Shown here: one piece after another, positions 35,846 through 47,302 of the stretch | How the letters are laid out: each line of letters starts with the position of its first letter | How positions within the stretch are numbered: the first letter of the stretch is position 1 | Source: Mesostigma viride | Lineage: Eukaryota > Streptophyta > Mesostigmatophyceae > Mesostigmatales > Mesostigmataceae | Assembly: GCA_009746045.1 (NCBI GenBank) | Contig: RPFO01000114.1 | Span: 1,071,676-1,135,675, forward strand | DNA: 64,000 nucleotides | Direction of reading: 5' to 3' | The notes under the pieces: model-generated | Databases searched by the model: none | What the model saw: only the letters and a program-made list of their open reading frames with translations | What the model was told of the DNA's origin: nothing | Made by a program: the position numbers and the translations under genes

Positions 35846-37557
35846 GGACCATGTGCACGAATCTCCAGGAGCTGGAGGAGTCCACCGCCAGGCCCAGCAA
35901 CGGGAGGTCACCAACCGGCGCTCGCCGCGAGTGCCGAGTGGTGCTGCGTCGGTTCCCCCAGAAGCCAGGTGAGACGTCAACGTACCTCCCTTGCTGACGA
36001 GCTCAAGAACCAGCTTCTAATTACCCTCATGGGCTTGGTAGGTGAGGTAGAACTGCGCGGGTGCCACCGCCTTCCCCACTCACGGGACAAGGCGGCTCCC
36101 CCACCAGTCCTGCTCACCTTCCCCTCCCCTGAGGACAAGCAGCGGTTCCTCTCTCGTCGCAAGAGGTTGCACGACTGACCTCACCTGGACGCTGGACGAC
36201 GACCTGACCCCCGCTCAGCAGCAGCAGCGGCACGCGACCTATGGCCGGAATACCTCCGCCACAAGCAGGACCCCCAGAAGCCCAAGGTGTACTACTGGAG
36301 GGGCGGGGACCTGATGATCAACCACAAGATGTGGTCGCCCCCTGCGGGCTAGAATAGCCCTAGCTTGAACCATTGGTAGTCACTGCCGCCATGGCAGCTA
36401 TGCCTAGAATGTTTGCATAGCCGAGCCACCATACCTAGTCACGTGCCCAGCTCACCGACGCACGGCACACAACCAGCCATAGCCGTAGCTTAGCTTTTGT
36501 ACAGCCATGCTACGTCCTGGCTATGATCAGGTTACTTGCCCACGCTCCTTGCTATGATATGCTCACATGGGTCTTATTGCACCCACAGAACTTGCCGGAT
36601 CGAATATCGCGTCCGATTGCTACTGTGGCATGCCTCTGGCATGAAGGAGAAAGGGGGTCTCTGCCCTTTCTTCCTGTTCAATGTGCACATGCAGGGATTA
36701 AAAGCACTCCGGTGCTCCGTGACTCCCCAACGGGAGCACGAGTTTAATTAATTAATTAATTAATTAATTAATTAATAGATAGTCACTTATGGCTATTCCA
36801 TCCGACTGACGACAGGACGTATGCTGAGGGTGCTCACGTGACATAGCCTACGGACCGTCGTTTGTAACCACACCTATTTTTAGGACTGAGTTCAACTCAG
36901 TCCTAATTTTAGGACTGAGTTTTAGCTGGCTGTCCGCGACACTCCCGGAGCTAGTGTATACAGGGGGGGGGGGGTAGCCCCCCCCCCACCCCCCCACCCC
37001 CAAAACTGGGGGGGCGGGGGGTAAGGGGTCGGACCCCCCCCCTCCCCCCCCCAAGAAAATGGGGGGGGGGGGGTTAGGGGGTTTTGGATGCAGACCCCCC
37101 CCCCCCTCCCTGAAATATAAATATTTTCCGGGTAAATGGGTATTTTTTATTAACCAATAGGAATATCGGTAGGTTAAGAGGTACCACGTATCGACCAGCT
37201 GGTTACCCACTGAGGGTAGTGTGATAGGTGAAAGGTTTAGAAAGGAGCATTATGTGACCAGGGGAGCCAAGTGACGCGCGTAAGGTCACCGTGAGGAATG
37301 CAAGTAAACACCCTGTTGCGTCCCAGGTTTAAATATTACTCCTTTCCCCTCCCCTAAACCCTTCTTCCCTTCATTTGCAGCAACTCAATACGACTCAGTC
37401 CAGTCTCTCTTTGTGCCCCTACGTGGCATTTTCGCTTAGTATTCCTTACTTCTCAGAGGCCGCTCCCCCCCCCGCGCCACTTCCCCTGCGCTTTGCCACC
37501 GGAACTACCCGCGCCCCACCGGAACTACCCGCGCCCAAGCAGAGAGTTGTTTTTTAA

Positions 37558-40500
37558 CCCGTGTTTTTTTAATTAGAACGCGATATATCGCGTTGTAAGC
37601 TTTTTTTAGAACGCGTATAGCACCTAAGGAAAATTTTTTTTCATGGTCATGTATATACTTTCCTGAAAGCCCATAAATCAAAGTTTTTTTTGAGCTACTC
37701 AGACCTACCAAATTCCTATTCCATAGAGAGATACAGTGCTATGAATACAGGGGGGTCTGGTCATGACCGCGATTTCTTGACCCTAGGTGACAAGCGACGT
37801 GTTTATTCAGAAATTAATAAAGTAAAAAATCTGGCCTTTTGCCTGAGCTATGTGCAACATATGTAGAGCCTGTGAAACAAAAGCCAGGCCCATTTGGCCA
37901 CTGCAGCTATTTTTCCTATGCATCACAATTACAACGCAGTACAACGCAGTAGGAAGCACATGCCAACATCACAACATGCCACATGGGGTGGGGGGCCTAA
38001 TAAGGCCATGGAAGCACCAATATTGCAAGTAGGGTGCGTCAACATGATAATACACGTGAAATACATCACAGGTGCACACTCCCTGTATAATACAAGCATG
38101 CTGACACCATAAATTAATCCCCAACCCGTGCCGTAGCCTAGCGCCTAGCGCCTAGGACTGCGCCTTCTTCTTGTATTCCTTGCGGCCCCCCGTCCTGGTG
38201 CTGGTGAGCACCACGCCCACCAGGAGCTTCTTGGCCACGGGGGCGTGTCGATGTAGGGGAGCTTGATGAGCGGGTTGTGGAAGTCGTTGAAGCAGTCTGG
38301 CGAGCACATGGCCAGGTCGCACTCCTTGCACCAGGTACGGGTGCGCGCCCCCTGCTTGGGTGGGTCTGTGTTGGCCAGTGCGCAGGCCTTCATCGACCGC
38401 ACCCGGCACACCACGCACACCATGCCAGAGTGGGATGTGGGCAGGTTGAGGTCGCGCAGCAGGGAGCCAACCCCGTGAGTGCCGGAGTGGCGCCCAGCAC
38501 GCCCCTTACCGATGCTGGGGACGGCCATGCCGCGAAGCCGGGGGGTGCCGTCAAATGTGTTCTTGAGCAGCTGCGTGTGGAAGGCCAGAATGAACACCTT
38601 GTGGTCCATGGCGTCCTTGCCAAGAGCCAGCTTCTGCAGGCAGTATGCCATGCGCACGATCGTGGAGAAGAGGCCCAAGGCCCAGCGGCAGTACCACTTG
38701 TGGAAGATGGTCCGCCCCTCGATGTCCCACGTGCCCGTCAGCAGGAAGTCAAACTGGTCCACACACTTGTAGATGCGGTTGTACCGCAGCATGGCCTCGG
38801 GGCAGGGCACCTCCTCCCGTGCCCCCCCCGTGCCCTTCCCCAGCTTCCTCCTGCTGATGGTCACGCTGCGTGGGAGGATGCCTGTGGTAAGGCAGGTGAC
38901 AGCTTGGCGGTCTTGCCACATGGTGAGGGCCTTCCCGGTCGGCTTGTGCACGGCAGCCACCCACTTGCCCCGCGGGGGCCTGCTGCCCATGAGCTGCTTG
39001 ACCTTGGCCAGCTCACACTTCCTGGCCCGGCACGTCATGACAGTGCCCACTGCAGTGATCCCCATCTCACGCAGGTCCTCCATGGTGTCCACAGTCGTGT
39101 AGAGGCGGTCGATCGCCATCTCAGTATCCCCTGGGCTGGGCAGCGTCTCCGACAGCGTCTTGACGATTGCCCGCATGCCGCCTTCTCCCTTGATCCTGTC
39201 GAAGGTCTGGCTGTGGTAGGGAATCTTGGTCTCGAAGTCGCAGAGCCGCCATATCCGAATGTGGTAGGAGTGGGGCTTGCTGGGGTCATAGACCCGGATG
39301 CTGCACATCTGGTTGCGGATAGCAATCCCCGACTCATCGATGGCGACTGAAGACCCCGGCAGGAAGTAATGCTTGATGTTGTTGTTCATCATCTCCTCCA
39401 GGTGGTCGCAAAAGTACAGCTTGCCCTCCCGAGAGCTGTGGTCGGTAGGGCGCTCGTCGTGGCGGCGGAAATGCAGGTTGTGCTTGATCTTGTAGAACCG
39501 CGCCTTGGGCATGAAGCCTGACCAGTCAGGAAACTGGACTGCACCGTGGGTCTTCCCTGACCAGTAGTCACCCTCGTTGGACAGCGGAATGCACGCCTTT
39601 GCAACAAGGAGTGCGAAAAACACGCCCACCTCATGGGCGGTGATGTCCCCGACGTTGTCAGGTCCCTGCTTGCATTCAATATAGGCGTTGGTCGCCTCTG
39701 CAATCTTGTCCCACTCCTCGCGTTCCCATATCAGATGAAACCACCCGAGGGCATCCATGTCCTTATAATTCCGGGGCAGGTGCTGCGCCTTGGCTGGCCG
39801 GTTGCAGGGGTGCACGTCGATGGTCACGCCCTCTTCCTCGGCGCCCTTCTCGTCCCATTGGTCGCCTGTCTTGACGACCCAGTCTCGTGCATTGCTGGCC
39901 ACTGGCGCCTCGTCCATCTCCGCCTGCAGCTCGGGATCCCCATATTCCGGCATGGTGTCTTCCTCACTAGATTCGTCATCGCTTGTGTCGGGTGCAGTGA
40001 TTGCAGGCCGGGCCACCTTCGCTCGCTCCTCATCAGATTTGCGAGGGCGCCCACGACGCCTTTTGCCACTGGAAGGAGGTGTCGGCACGTCCTCCTCCTC
40101 CTCCTCCTCTAGCTCCTCCTCCTCCCCTCCTCCTCCTCCTCCTCCTCCTCCTCCTCCTCCTCCTGGACATCATCGCCACCTCCATCCTCATCATCGCCAT
40201 CCTCCTCATCACCATCCTCCTCGCCATCCCCACCTGATCCGGCGCCGTCATCACCATCGCTGGCATCGCCTGTGCCGCATTCATTTTCTATCGCCTGAAT
40301 CCGCTGCTGCACATTGCGCTGCTCCTGCTCATTCTCAGTCTCTAACCACAGCAAGACCTGCCATTCCGTAAGCTTTTCCGTGCTCCTGTCAGCCGCGAAA
40401 TAAACCTTCCACAAGTCCACTAGCTGTCTACCCCTACCGGCCAGCAGCTTCTTGACGACACCTGTCATCTTGTCTGTTTTATACTTCTTCTGTGCTTTGG

Positions 40501-40889
40501 CGACATAGCCAGCGCCCCAATACGACGTGGGCACTCGTAAAGTACGTCCTAGCAAACCCCTGTCCCTAGCATTCACGTCGAACACCATCTCTGACCACGA
40601 AATCTGGCGGGAACTGGCCAGATTAGGTTGCCGCCATCGCCGTCGTCTTCGCGCGGTACCGTGCAAAAACACCCAATTTCAGTGGTGCATTTCTGTGTAC
40701 AGCTGTCACAAAAAAAATATCAAAAATACCAGGATTTTTTCTTGAATTCTATGAGATGTTTCTGACCTGTCTTGAAAGTTTCAGACCAAAAATCGCATGT
40801 TTATTAGGTGTGGCAGTTGTCAGATTACAACGCGATACATCGCGTTCTAACCCTACAACGCGATGTATCGCGTTGTAAAAAAACACGGG
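37558..40889. mobile_element. piggyBac-superfamily transposon, 3332 bp
   Basis: TIRs are CCCGTGTTTTTTTA at 37558-37571 and its reverse complement at 40876-40889, each directly bordered by TTAA (37554-37557, 40890-40893). Subterminal palindromes AACGCGATATATCGCGTT occur once on the left (about 37577) and twice in slightly varied form on the right (about 40828-40878). These may be transposase-binding sites. The transposase is on the minus strand. Confidence 0.88.
38145..40588 (-). CDS. piggyBac transposase, DDE_Tnp_1_7 type, with a frame slip in a GAG tract
   Basis: Cuts and pastes the element at TTAA. The long frame 40088-38145 carries the catalytic Asp triad at about residues 251 (SVAIDESG), 327 (MAIDRLY) and 444 (CVDQFDFLL), spaced as in piggyBac. 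A Cys-rich C-terminal finger follows (CVVCRVR, WCKECDLAMC, CFNDFHN). The frame has no ATG at its start. Upstream, 40588-40109 begins MVFDVNARDRGLL and ends in an acidic (GAG)n tract, in a frame one base off. The natural reading is one protein of about 800 aa, joined by a slip, a sequencing error or a tiny intron within 40100-40165. I have not reconstructed the join. Confidence 0.8.
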
Positions 40890-41261
40890 TTAATACACTT
40901 AAGGAGACTCAGGTCCACTGACTCAGGTCCACTGGCTTCCCTGGTCTAATAACGCGCCCTATTAGCCTTTCACCTGTCACCTCCACACGTGTGTGTGCCC
41001 ACCTTTAATTAGGATTCGCTGATACTCATTCACCTCTCACCTCTTTGGTCCATAATTGGCTAATAAAAATATACCCATTTCCCCGAAAATACACTTAAGG
41101 ATATATAAATGTTTTGGGGGCCGACCCCCCCCCCCCCCCCACCCCCAAAACTGGGGGGGGGGGGGTCGGGGGTCAAGACCCCCCCACCCCCCCACCCCAG
41201 AAAATGCCCCCCCGGGGGGTGGTATACACTAGCTCCGGGAGTGTCGCGGACAGCCAGTTAG

Positions 41262-42825
41262 GGTTTTGTAGAAAATTCACCCAAGTCAGAATGTTTGGCA
41301 AAAAAATTCTCTCAAAATTTATTCAAATACTACGTGAAAAGATCTTTCTGGGACATATTTTTGCGATTTTTTTGGATTTGATTTGGACGGTCAAATGTAC
41401 GGTCAAAGTACAGGTGGTAAGGGTACTTTTTCACGTGAAACGCGAGTTCCGGAAATGCTCGACCTAGCCATGGCGGCTTGCGCCCATGCACGCAGTTTAC
41501 GTTTTGGGACGATATAGCTGGCCAAACTCAGGAAATAGATTTTATATATCCTAGAGATGATACAAGTTAATTTTCAGCTCGCGGGGATGCGATTTACTAG
41601 GTGTCGGCACCGTTCTTGCTGGAAAAAGCTGCGATCAGGCAGGTCGACGGAATTGATTACTACAACTGCTTTCCGGCGCAATTCGAAGGGTTTAAAGGTT
41701 TCTTTCTACTTTTTATCATGCATGGTCATAGAATTGACTTAGTGGCAGTATAGATTTGATGATTTCGACCACTCTGTCACGTCATGGTGTGTGTGCCGCA
41801 AAGTGCCACTTTTGCATGCACCGCCTGGGCCAAGGTAACGCCAGCCATGCCAGGTAAAGCCGGAATATCGTTGTCTCATCGTTTCTTGATGTTCGTACAT
41901 GAGTTTAAGCTTGCGAGGTGTTGCCAGTTTCGAGTCTTGATGCTCTTTCTTGACCGTTGCCTGCCCCTCTCCCAAACCCCCTTTTTAGATGATGTTGCCA
42001 GGCATTTGCCTTGCCCTGGTGTAGTTGTGCAGGGTTTTAGGCGCTTAATGGGTTTAAACACCTTCATAGATGTTAGTTATTCTTTTGCTACGTTCATACT
42101 GCATAATTGTGTGGCCATGGGCTTCGTCAAGGGTGCTTTCGAGCTTATATGGGTGAGTGAAAGATCTTGGTGGTAAACCACTGTCATCATGTGCCAGCAA
42201 GTATGTTGGCCATGCCATGGCAAGGAAAAACAGTTTTATCCATGTCCATTCTTGTTAGAGACACTTGAAATATGCTTAACCTGCCCAGTACATTGGTGGT
42301 TAACACACAAAAAAAAACCTTTCGTGGGTAGGTATCCAAACCCATTCCCTACGTGCTTGCATAGGCTCTCGCACATTAGAAGGTATAATATAACTGCAAT
42401 ATGATGATGCAAGCATGTTGTCCTATTATGCTGGAAGGGAAATGAGCTGATTGGCATGGTTGGTGGCCACGGTGGTGTGTGTACGACCGCACTCCCATGC
42501 TAGCATTTTGCTACCAAGGCCCAGTCCTATTTATAGGACTGGCAGTGTTTTGCATGTTTCAGGCAGTGCCAGTGGCCGAATTGAGTCCAGTTTTTTGCCA
42601 CAGTTCAAGAACTCTATTATCTACATGCCTATGATTTTTAATAGTGAATATGGATTTTATTGGATTTTACACACTCGTGTTTCCACAGAAAATTCCAAAA
42701 TCGCGAGTAAGGGTTGAGACTCATGTATAATTTTACATGATTTGGTCAACATATGATTTTTTAAGCATATGCCCAAGCATTAGCATGATATTGAGTGCTA
42801 TGATGCATATCAAACATATGGGGTA
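41262..42825. other. Region without a recognised gene
   Basis: Moderate-GC sequence with short overlapping frames on both strands. Examples are 41784-42176 (+) and 41975-41739 (-), the latter reading KLKLMYEHQETMRQRYSGF. None has a family I recognise. A palindrome CCAGTCCTATTTATAGGACT (42531-42552) repeats in spirit at 36895-36920 and 43112-43137. Confidence 0.4.
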
Positions 42826-42828
42826 CCA

Positions 42829-43060
42829 AATCCGAAAGGCTTGCATCACTCCCCGGACAGGAGAACTTTTGCGGATGACTGTAGGTGTAAGTTGGCGATG
42901 CCATGGTAACCGGAGACGTCCGTCCTATAGTCAGCAAAATTGGTGCGAGAGGTCCCCAGTTCGATTCCGGTCGGATTCATTTGCAGATCGCGTTTTTCCG
43001 CGTTTTCCGCGGCCCGGTACTGAACGCAAATGGTTTTCACCTTTGCGGAGTGCCTGATCA
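42829..43060 (+). repeat. Dispersed repeat with tRNA-like B box (SINE-like)
   Basis: Shares blocks with 62025-62085 (TGGCTTGCATCAC...AACTTTTGCGG) and 63795-63960. The core GGTGCGAGAGGTCCCCAGTT then CGATTCCGG resembles the T arm of a tRNA and the pol III B box (GGTTCRANTCC). The upstream TAGTCAGCAAAATTGG is a weak A-box match. I could not fold a full cloverleaf, so this is a tRNA-derived repeat at best. Confidence 0.45.
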
Positions 43061-43454
43061 AATATGGGGTACCCCCCCCCCCTTACCGCCACATGATCTC
43101 AAAGATGGTATACTCAGTCCTATTTTTAGGACTGAGTCATTACAAACGACGTGTTAAGGTACCCCCCCCCCCCCTGCCAGGGAGGGTGATGCGTAATCAT
43201 ATGTGCGGACATCTTGTATAACTCTTGTGATAGCTCAGCTGAAAGGTCTCATCAAGAGGATCCAGAATCGTGTGTACGACACCCAAATTGATATCTTCCT
43301 CTTCAAGGTAGCAAGTGGCAAGTTGCAGCAGCTAAACATAGGGCTTTTCGCTCCCAGGAGGCACCTGGCTTGACTTTTTCCCACATTTTATGACACTGGG
43401 ATATTACGTCCGTGGATAAGTTGTTGTCAAAGGGCTCCCCAGGTCAAACAGAAA

Positions 43455-44237
43455 ATTGATTTATTAATTAATTAGACTCGTGCTCCCGTTGGGGAGTCAC
43501 GGAGCATTAACTCCGATGGATGGATGGATGGATGGATGGATGGATGGATGGATGGATGGATGGATGGATGGATGGATGGATGGGTGCAAACAGTCCTACC
43601 GGGCTAATCTATCTACAGCAGCTACCTACGACATCTATCTAATGTTCAGCATTCTAAGTACAACATCTATCTAGACAGCCTCACGCTGCCCTAGGGGATC
43701 TGTCTGGCGTGCCTCCCGCGGGTTTGCACACGCGGGCGCTTCCCCACAGGGGGGGGCTCGTTGTCCTCTACGACCTGGGCCCACTTGGCCTTGTCCATCA
43801 TCTTCGTCCAAATCCCGGAGAGGCCTCAGTAGGCCCCCCATGTCCTCTACTAGCTGGTCTTTGAAGGTGCGGGCCTTGCGGCGTCTAACATCACTGGGCC
43901 CGGCCCACGTCAGGAGGTGCCGGCCAGGCTGAGCTGGTCGCAGTCCTGCGGGGGGGCCACGTGAGGTGTCTACCTGGTTGGTGCGAGCTAAGTGCCCTAC
44001 TAGCTGCAGGCGCCGCTGCTTAATGGTGCTGGTGATGTATGGCATGCCCTGGTACAGGTCCTCATTGCGGACATGAACAGCATATCCTACTCTGAAAAAT
44101 GGAACGCAGCATGTTGGTGACCGCGCCGTCCAGCTTGTGGGCCAGGTCGGCGGTGAGGGTCCCATACAGAAAAGGTTTACTATTTTTAAGGTTGTCATGT
44201 TTGCACGAGGCTGTTTCCATGCAAAGTTGAGCCTCAA
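43455..44237 (-). pseudogene. Family C LINE 3' fragment: reverse transcriptase C-terminus
   Basis: The minus frame ending at 43671 reads VRNEDLYQGMPYITSTIKQR then RRLQLVGHLART and LLTWAGPSDVRRRKARTFKD. This matches the conserved tail of non-LTR reverse transcriptases (RRLRWLGHVLRM type). The preceding text (LAHKLDGAVTNMLRSIF) is in another frame, so the copy is frameshifted, and it is 5' truncated near 44175. The 3'UTR contains (GGAT)17 at 43515-43583, then the CTCCCGTTGGGGAG hairpin and an AATT tail. Confidence 0.65.
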
Positions 44238-44457
44238 AATTCCTAACTTGAGCTAGCCACCTCTAAAAATCACGCTGACTGAACAGGCTAACTCGCCGTG
44301 GACGTATCTAATTGGCTGCAAAAATTCAGCTTCAGAAGATTTGTTTTGTGGCCATGCCTAATTAATTAATTAATTAATTAATTAATTAATTAATTGGTAA
44401 ATATTATTGGGTTAAACTCGTGCTCCCGTTGGGGAGTCATGGGCATTAACCCCAATC

Positions 44458-44691
44458 GATGGATGGATGGATGGATGGATGGATGGATGGATGGATGGAT
44501 GGATGGATGGATGGATGGATGGATGGATGGATGGATGGATGGATGGATGGATGGATGGATGGATGGATGGATGGATGGATGGATGGATGGATGGATGGAT
44601 GGATGGATGGATGGATGGATGGATGGATGGATGGATGGATGGATGGATGGATGGATGGATGGATGGATGGATGGATGGATGGATGGATGGA
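44458..44691. repeat. (GGAT)n array, about 58 units
   Basis: Pure GGAT repeats. Any open frame here (Trp-Met-Asp-Gly) is a repeat artefact. Confidence 0.97.
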
Positions 44692-45834
44692 TTAATTAAT
44701 TAATTAAAATCATAGCTCCGTTGGGAGCATATGTAACACATAGCCCTGAGAAAGGGGCATCTATGGGTTTGTAATACAATCAGGGCTACAACCTGCAGGT
44801 GGAGGATGTACAACTGTCACCTGCTCTGGGTGCACAAGGTGCACCTGCACCGCCATGATGGTTCATGCCTCCTTAACAAGCACAGGCACCCAGGGGGGGC
44901 TTGAGGAGAGGGCCTAGAAGGCCTGCATGACATATGGGGTGGAGGGTATGTGGCTAGGCTATAGCTGGTGTACACATGGCATCTCAGCAGAGAGTAACTC
45001 CCTGCATAGGCATCACATGGCTAAATTCTTAATGCATCATCCATGGGAGGTCCCATTGTAGGCTGGGCGCGGCTAGATACTGAAAGCATCATCCATGGGG
45101 GCCATTATGGGCGCACATGCGCGTGGGCCACTTGCAAGGCTAAGCCTATCTAATCTACACTACTGGTATATTCCCTAGCCTGGAGTGGCAGGAGGGGCCT
45201 GCCAGGGCTTGTGGTCAACGTGGATGACCGCCCCCCTCCAGTATACCGGCTTCCCCCCTGCACGCTGCCGGAGCTGAAGGTAGGTCGGCCATAGCTCGCG
45301 TCGCCGCTGTTGCTGGGCCAAGGTCAAGTCGTCGTCCAGCGTGAAGCGAGTCTCCGAGAGCTTCTTGCGGCATTTAAGGAACGCCAGCTTGTCCGTCATG
45401 TACTTAAAGGTGAGGAGCACGGGTGCCGGGCCAGCCTTCCCCCGCGCGCGGGGGAGGCGGACAACCGACATGTCCAGCTCACCAGTGAGTAACATGGGGG
45501 CAAGAATGGCGCGCTTAACTGCCTCAAGGAGACTCGTGGAGGTCTCACCTGCCGGCTGGTCGAAGTGCTTGACGATGACATTGTGGCTGCGCTTGTCGAG
45601 CTCGGCCGCCTCGCGAAGGTCGAGGGCTTGTTGCTTGAGTTGTGCCGCGATGGTGGAGGTGGTGGAGGTGGTGTGATGCTTAAGCAAGTCCGCCCAGGTG
45701 GAGGGAACATCACTGGCCGGGCCAGCAGGTGCCGGCTGGGCAGCGATTTCCTGCACCGCTTGGGCGGTGAGGCCGGCCGGCGGTGTCATGCAAGCTCTCA
45801 AGGGCGATGGAATGGATGCAAGCTCTCAAGGGCG
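44692..45834 (-). pseudogene. Family A copy A5, 5' truncated
   Basis: AATT tail, then hairpin GCTCCGTTGGGAGC (44715-44728), 3'UTR, and an ORF1-like C-terminal half (45801-45175: [47 protein letters not shown]). It stops where the ORF text reaches a GCGATGG word and runs into GGAT repeats. The 21-bp word GCAAGCTCTCAAGGGCGATG is duplicated at 45789 and 45818. Confidence 0.75.
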
Positions 45835-47302
45835 ATGGATGGATGGATGGATGGATGGATGGATGGATGGATGGATGGATGGATGGATGGATGGATGGAT
45901 GGATGGATGGATGGATGGATGGATGGATGGATGGATGGATGGATGGATGGATGGATGGATGGATGGATGGATGGATGGATGGATGGATGGATGGATGGAT
46001 GGATGGATGGATGGATGGATGGATGGATGGATGGATGGATGGATGGATGGATGGATGGATGGATGGATGGATGGATGGATGGATGGATGGATGGATGGAT
46101 GGATGGATGGATGGATGGATGGATGGATGGATGGATGGATGGATGGATGGATGGATGGATGGATGGATGGATGGATGGATGGATGGATGGATGGATGGAT
46201 GGATGGATGGATGGATGGATGGATGGATGGATGGATGGATGGATGGATGGATGGATGGATGGATGGATGGATGGATGGATGGATGGATGGATGGATGGAT
46301 GGATGGATGGATGGATGGATGGATGGATGGATGGATGGATGGATGGATGGATGGATGGATGGATGGATGGATGGATGGATGGATGGATGGATGGATGGAT
46401 GGATGGATGGATGGATGGATGGATGGATGGATGGATGGATGGATGGATGGATGGATGGATGGATGGATGGATGGATGGATGGATGGATGGATGGATGGAT
46501 GGATGGATGGATGGATGGATGGATGGATGGATGGATGGATGGATGGATGGATGGATGGATGGATGGATGGATGGATGGATGGATGGATGGATGGATGGAT
46601 GGATGGATGGATGGATGGATGGATGGATGGATGGATGGATGGATGGATGGATGGATGGATGGATGGATGGCGGATGGATGGATGGATGGATGGATGGATG
46701 GATGGATGGATGGATGGATGGATGGATGGATGGATGGATGGATGGATGGATGGATGGATGGATGGATGGATGGATGGATGGATGGATGGATGGATGGATG
46801 GATGGATGGATGGATGGATGGATGGATGGATGGATGGATGGATGGATGGATGGATGGATGGATGGATGGATGGATGGATGGATGGATGGATGGATGGATG
46901 GATGGATGGATGGATGGATGGATGGATGGATGGATGGATGGATGGATGGATGGATGGATGGATGGATGGATGGATGGATGGATGGATGGATGGATGGATG
47001 GATGGATGGATGGATGGATGGATGGATGGATGGATGGATGGATGGATGGATGGATGGATGGATGGATGGATGGATGGATGGATGGATGGATGGATGGATG
47101 GATGGATGGATGGATGGATGGATGGATGGATGGATGGATGGATGGATGGATGGATGGATGGATGGATGGATGGATGGATGGATGGATGGATGGATGGATG
47201 GATGGATGGATGGATGGATGGATGGATGGATGGATGGATGGATGGATGGATGGATGGATGGATGGATGGATGGATGGATGGATGGAGGGATGGATGGATG
47301 GA
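45834..47302. repeat. (GGAT)n array, about 367 units
   Basis: 1.47 kb of almost perfect GGAT. Deviations seen are an extra base at 46671 (GGCGGAT) and a GGAGGGAT variant at 47285. Confidence 0.97.

Larger units (their letters stand above)
33982..36777 (+). mobile_element. Family B retroposon, full length, with two later insertions
   Basis: The 8-bp duplication GATAGTCA (33974-33981 and 36778-36785) brackets the element. It has a leader like that of family A, an ATG at 34171, a 3'UTR, the hairpin GCTCCGTGACTCCCCAACGG region (about 36710-36735) and an (AATT)n tail. The ORF is interrupted by a 182-bp retroposon fragment (34550-34731) and a 568-bp MITE (35278-35845), and it is frameshifted. Surviving pieces include KPPSLSAKPSPSASPEPK and VELRGCHRLPHSR. 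The net element would be about 2.0 kb. Confidence 0.75.
36926..41257. mobile_element. About 1-kb TIR element split by a piggyBac insertion
   Basis: 36926-36961 (starts CTGGCTGTCCGCGACACTCC) is an exact 36-bp inverted repeat of 41222-41257. TTAG flanks both sides (36922-36925, 41258-41261) as a possible 4-bp duplication. Inward are poly-G/poly-C tracts and a second inverted motif (AAATGGGTAT region, about 37133 and 41075). Removing the piggyBac and one TTAA leaves about 996 bp with no transposase. Relics of the same family lie at 8131-8292 and 8784-8879. Confidence 0.75.

Noticed and set aside
38277-39350. 357-codon plus-strand frame opposite the transposase
   Set aside because: Antisense shadow of the piggyBac transposase.
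42885-43000. A true tRNA gene
   Set aside because: T-arm-like text only; the acceptor and D arms do not pair, and the unit is repeated elsewhere.
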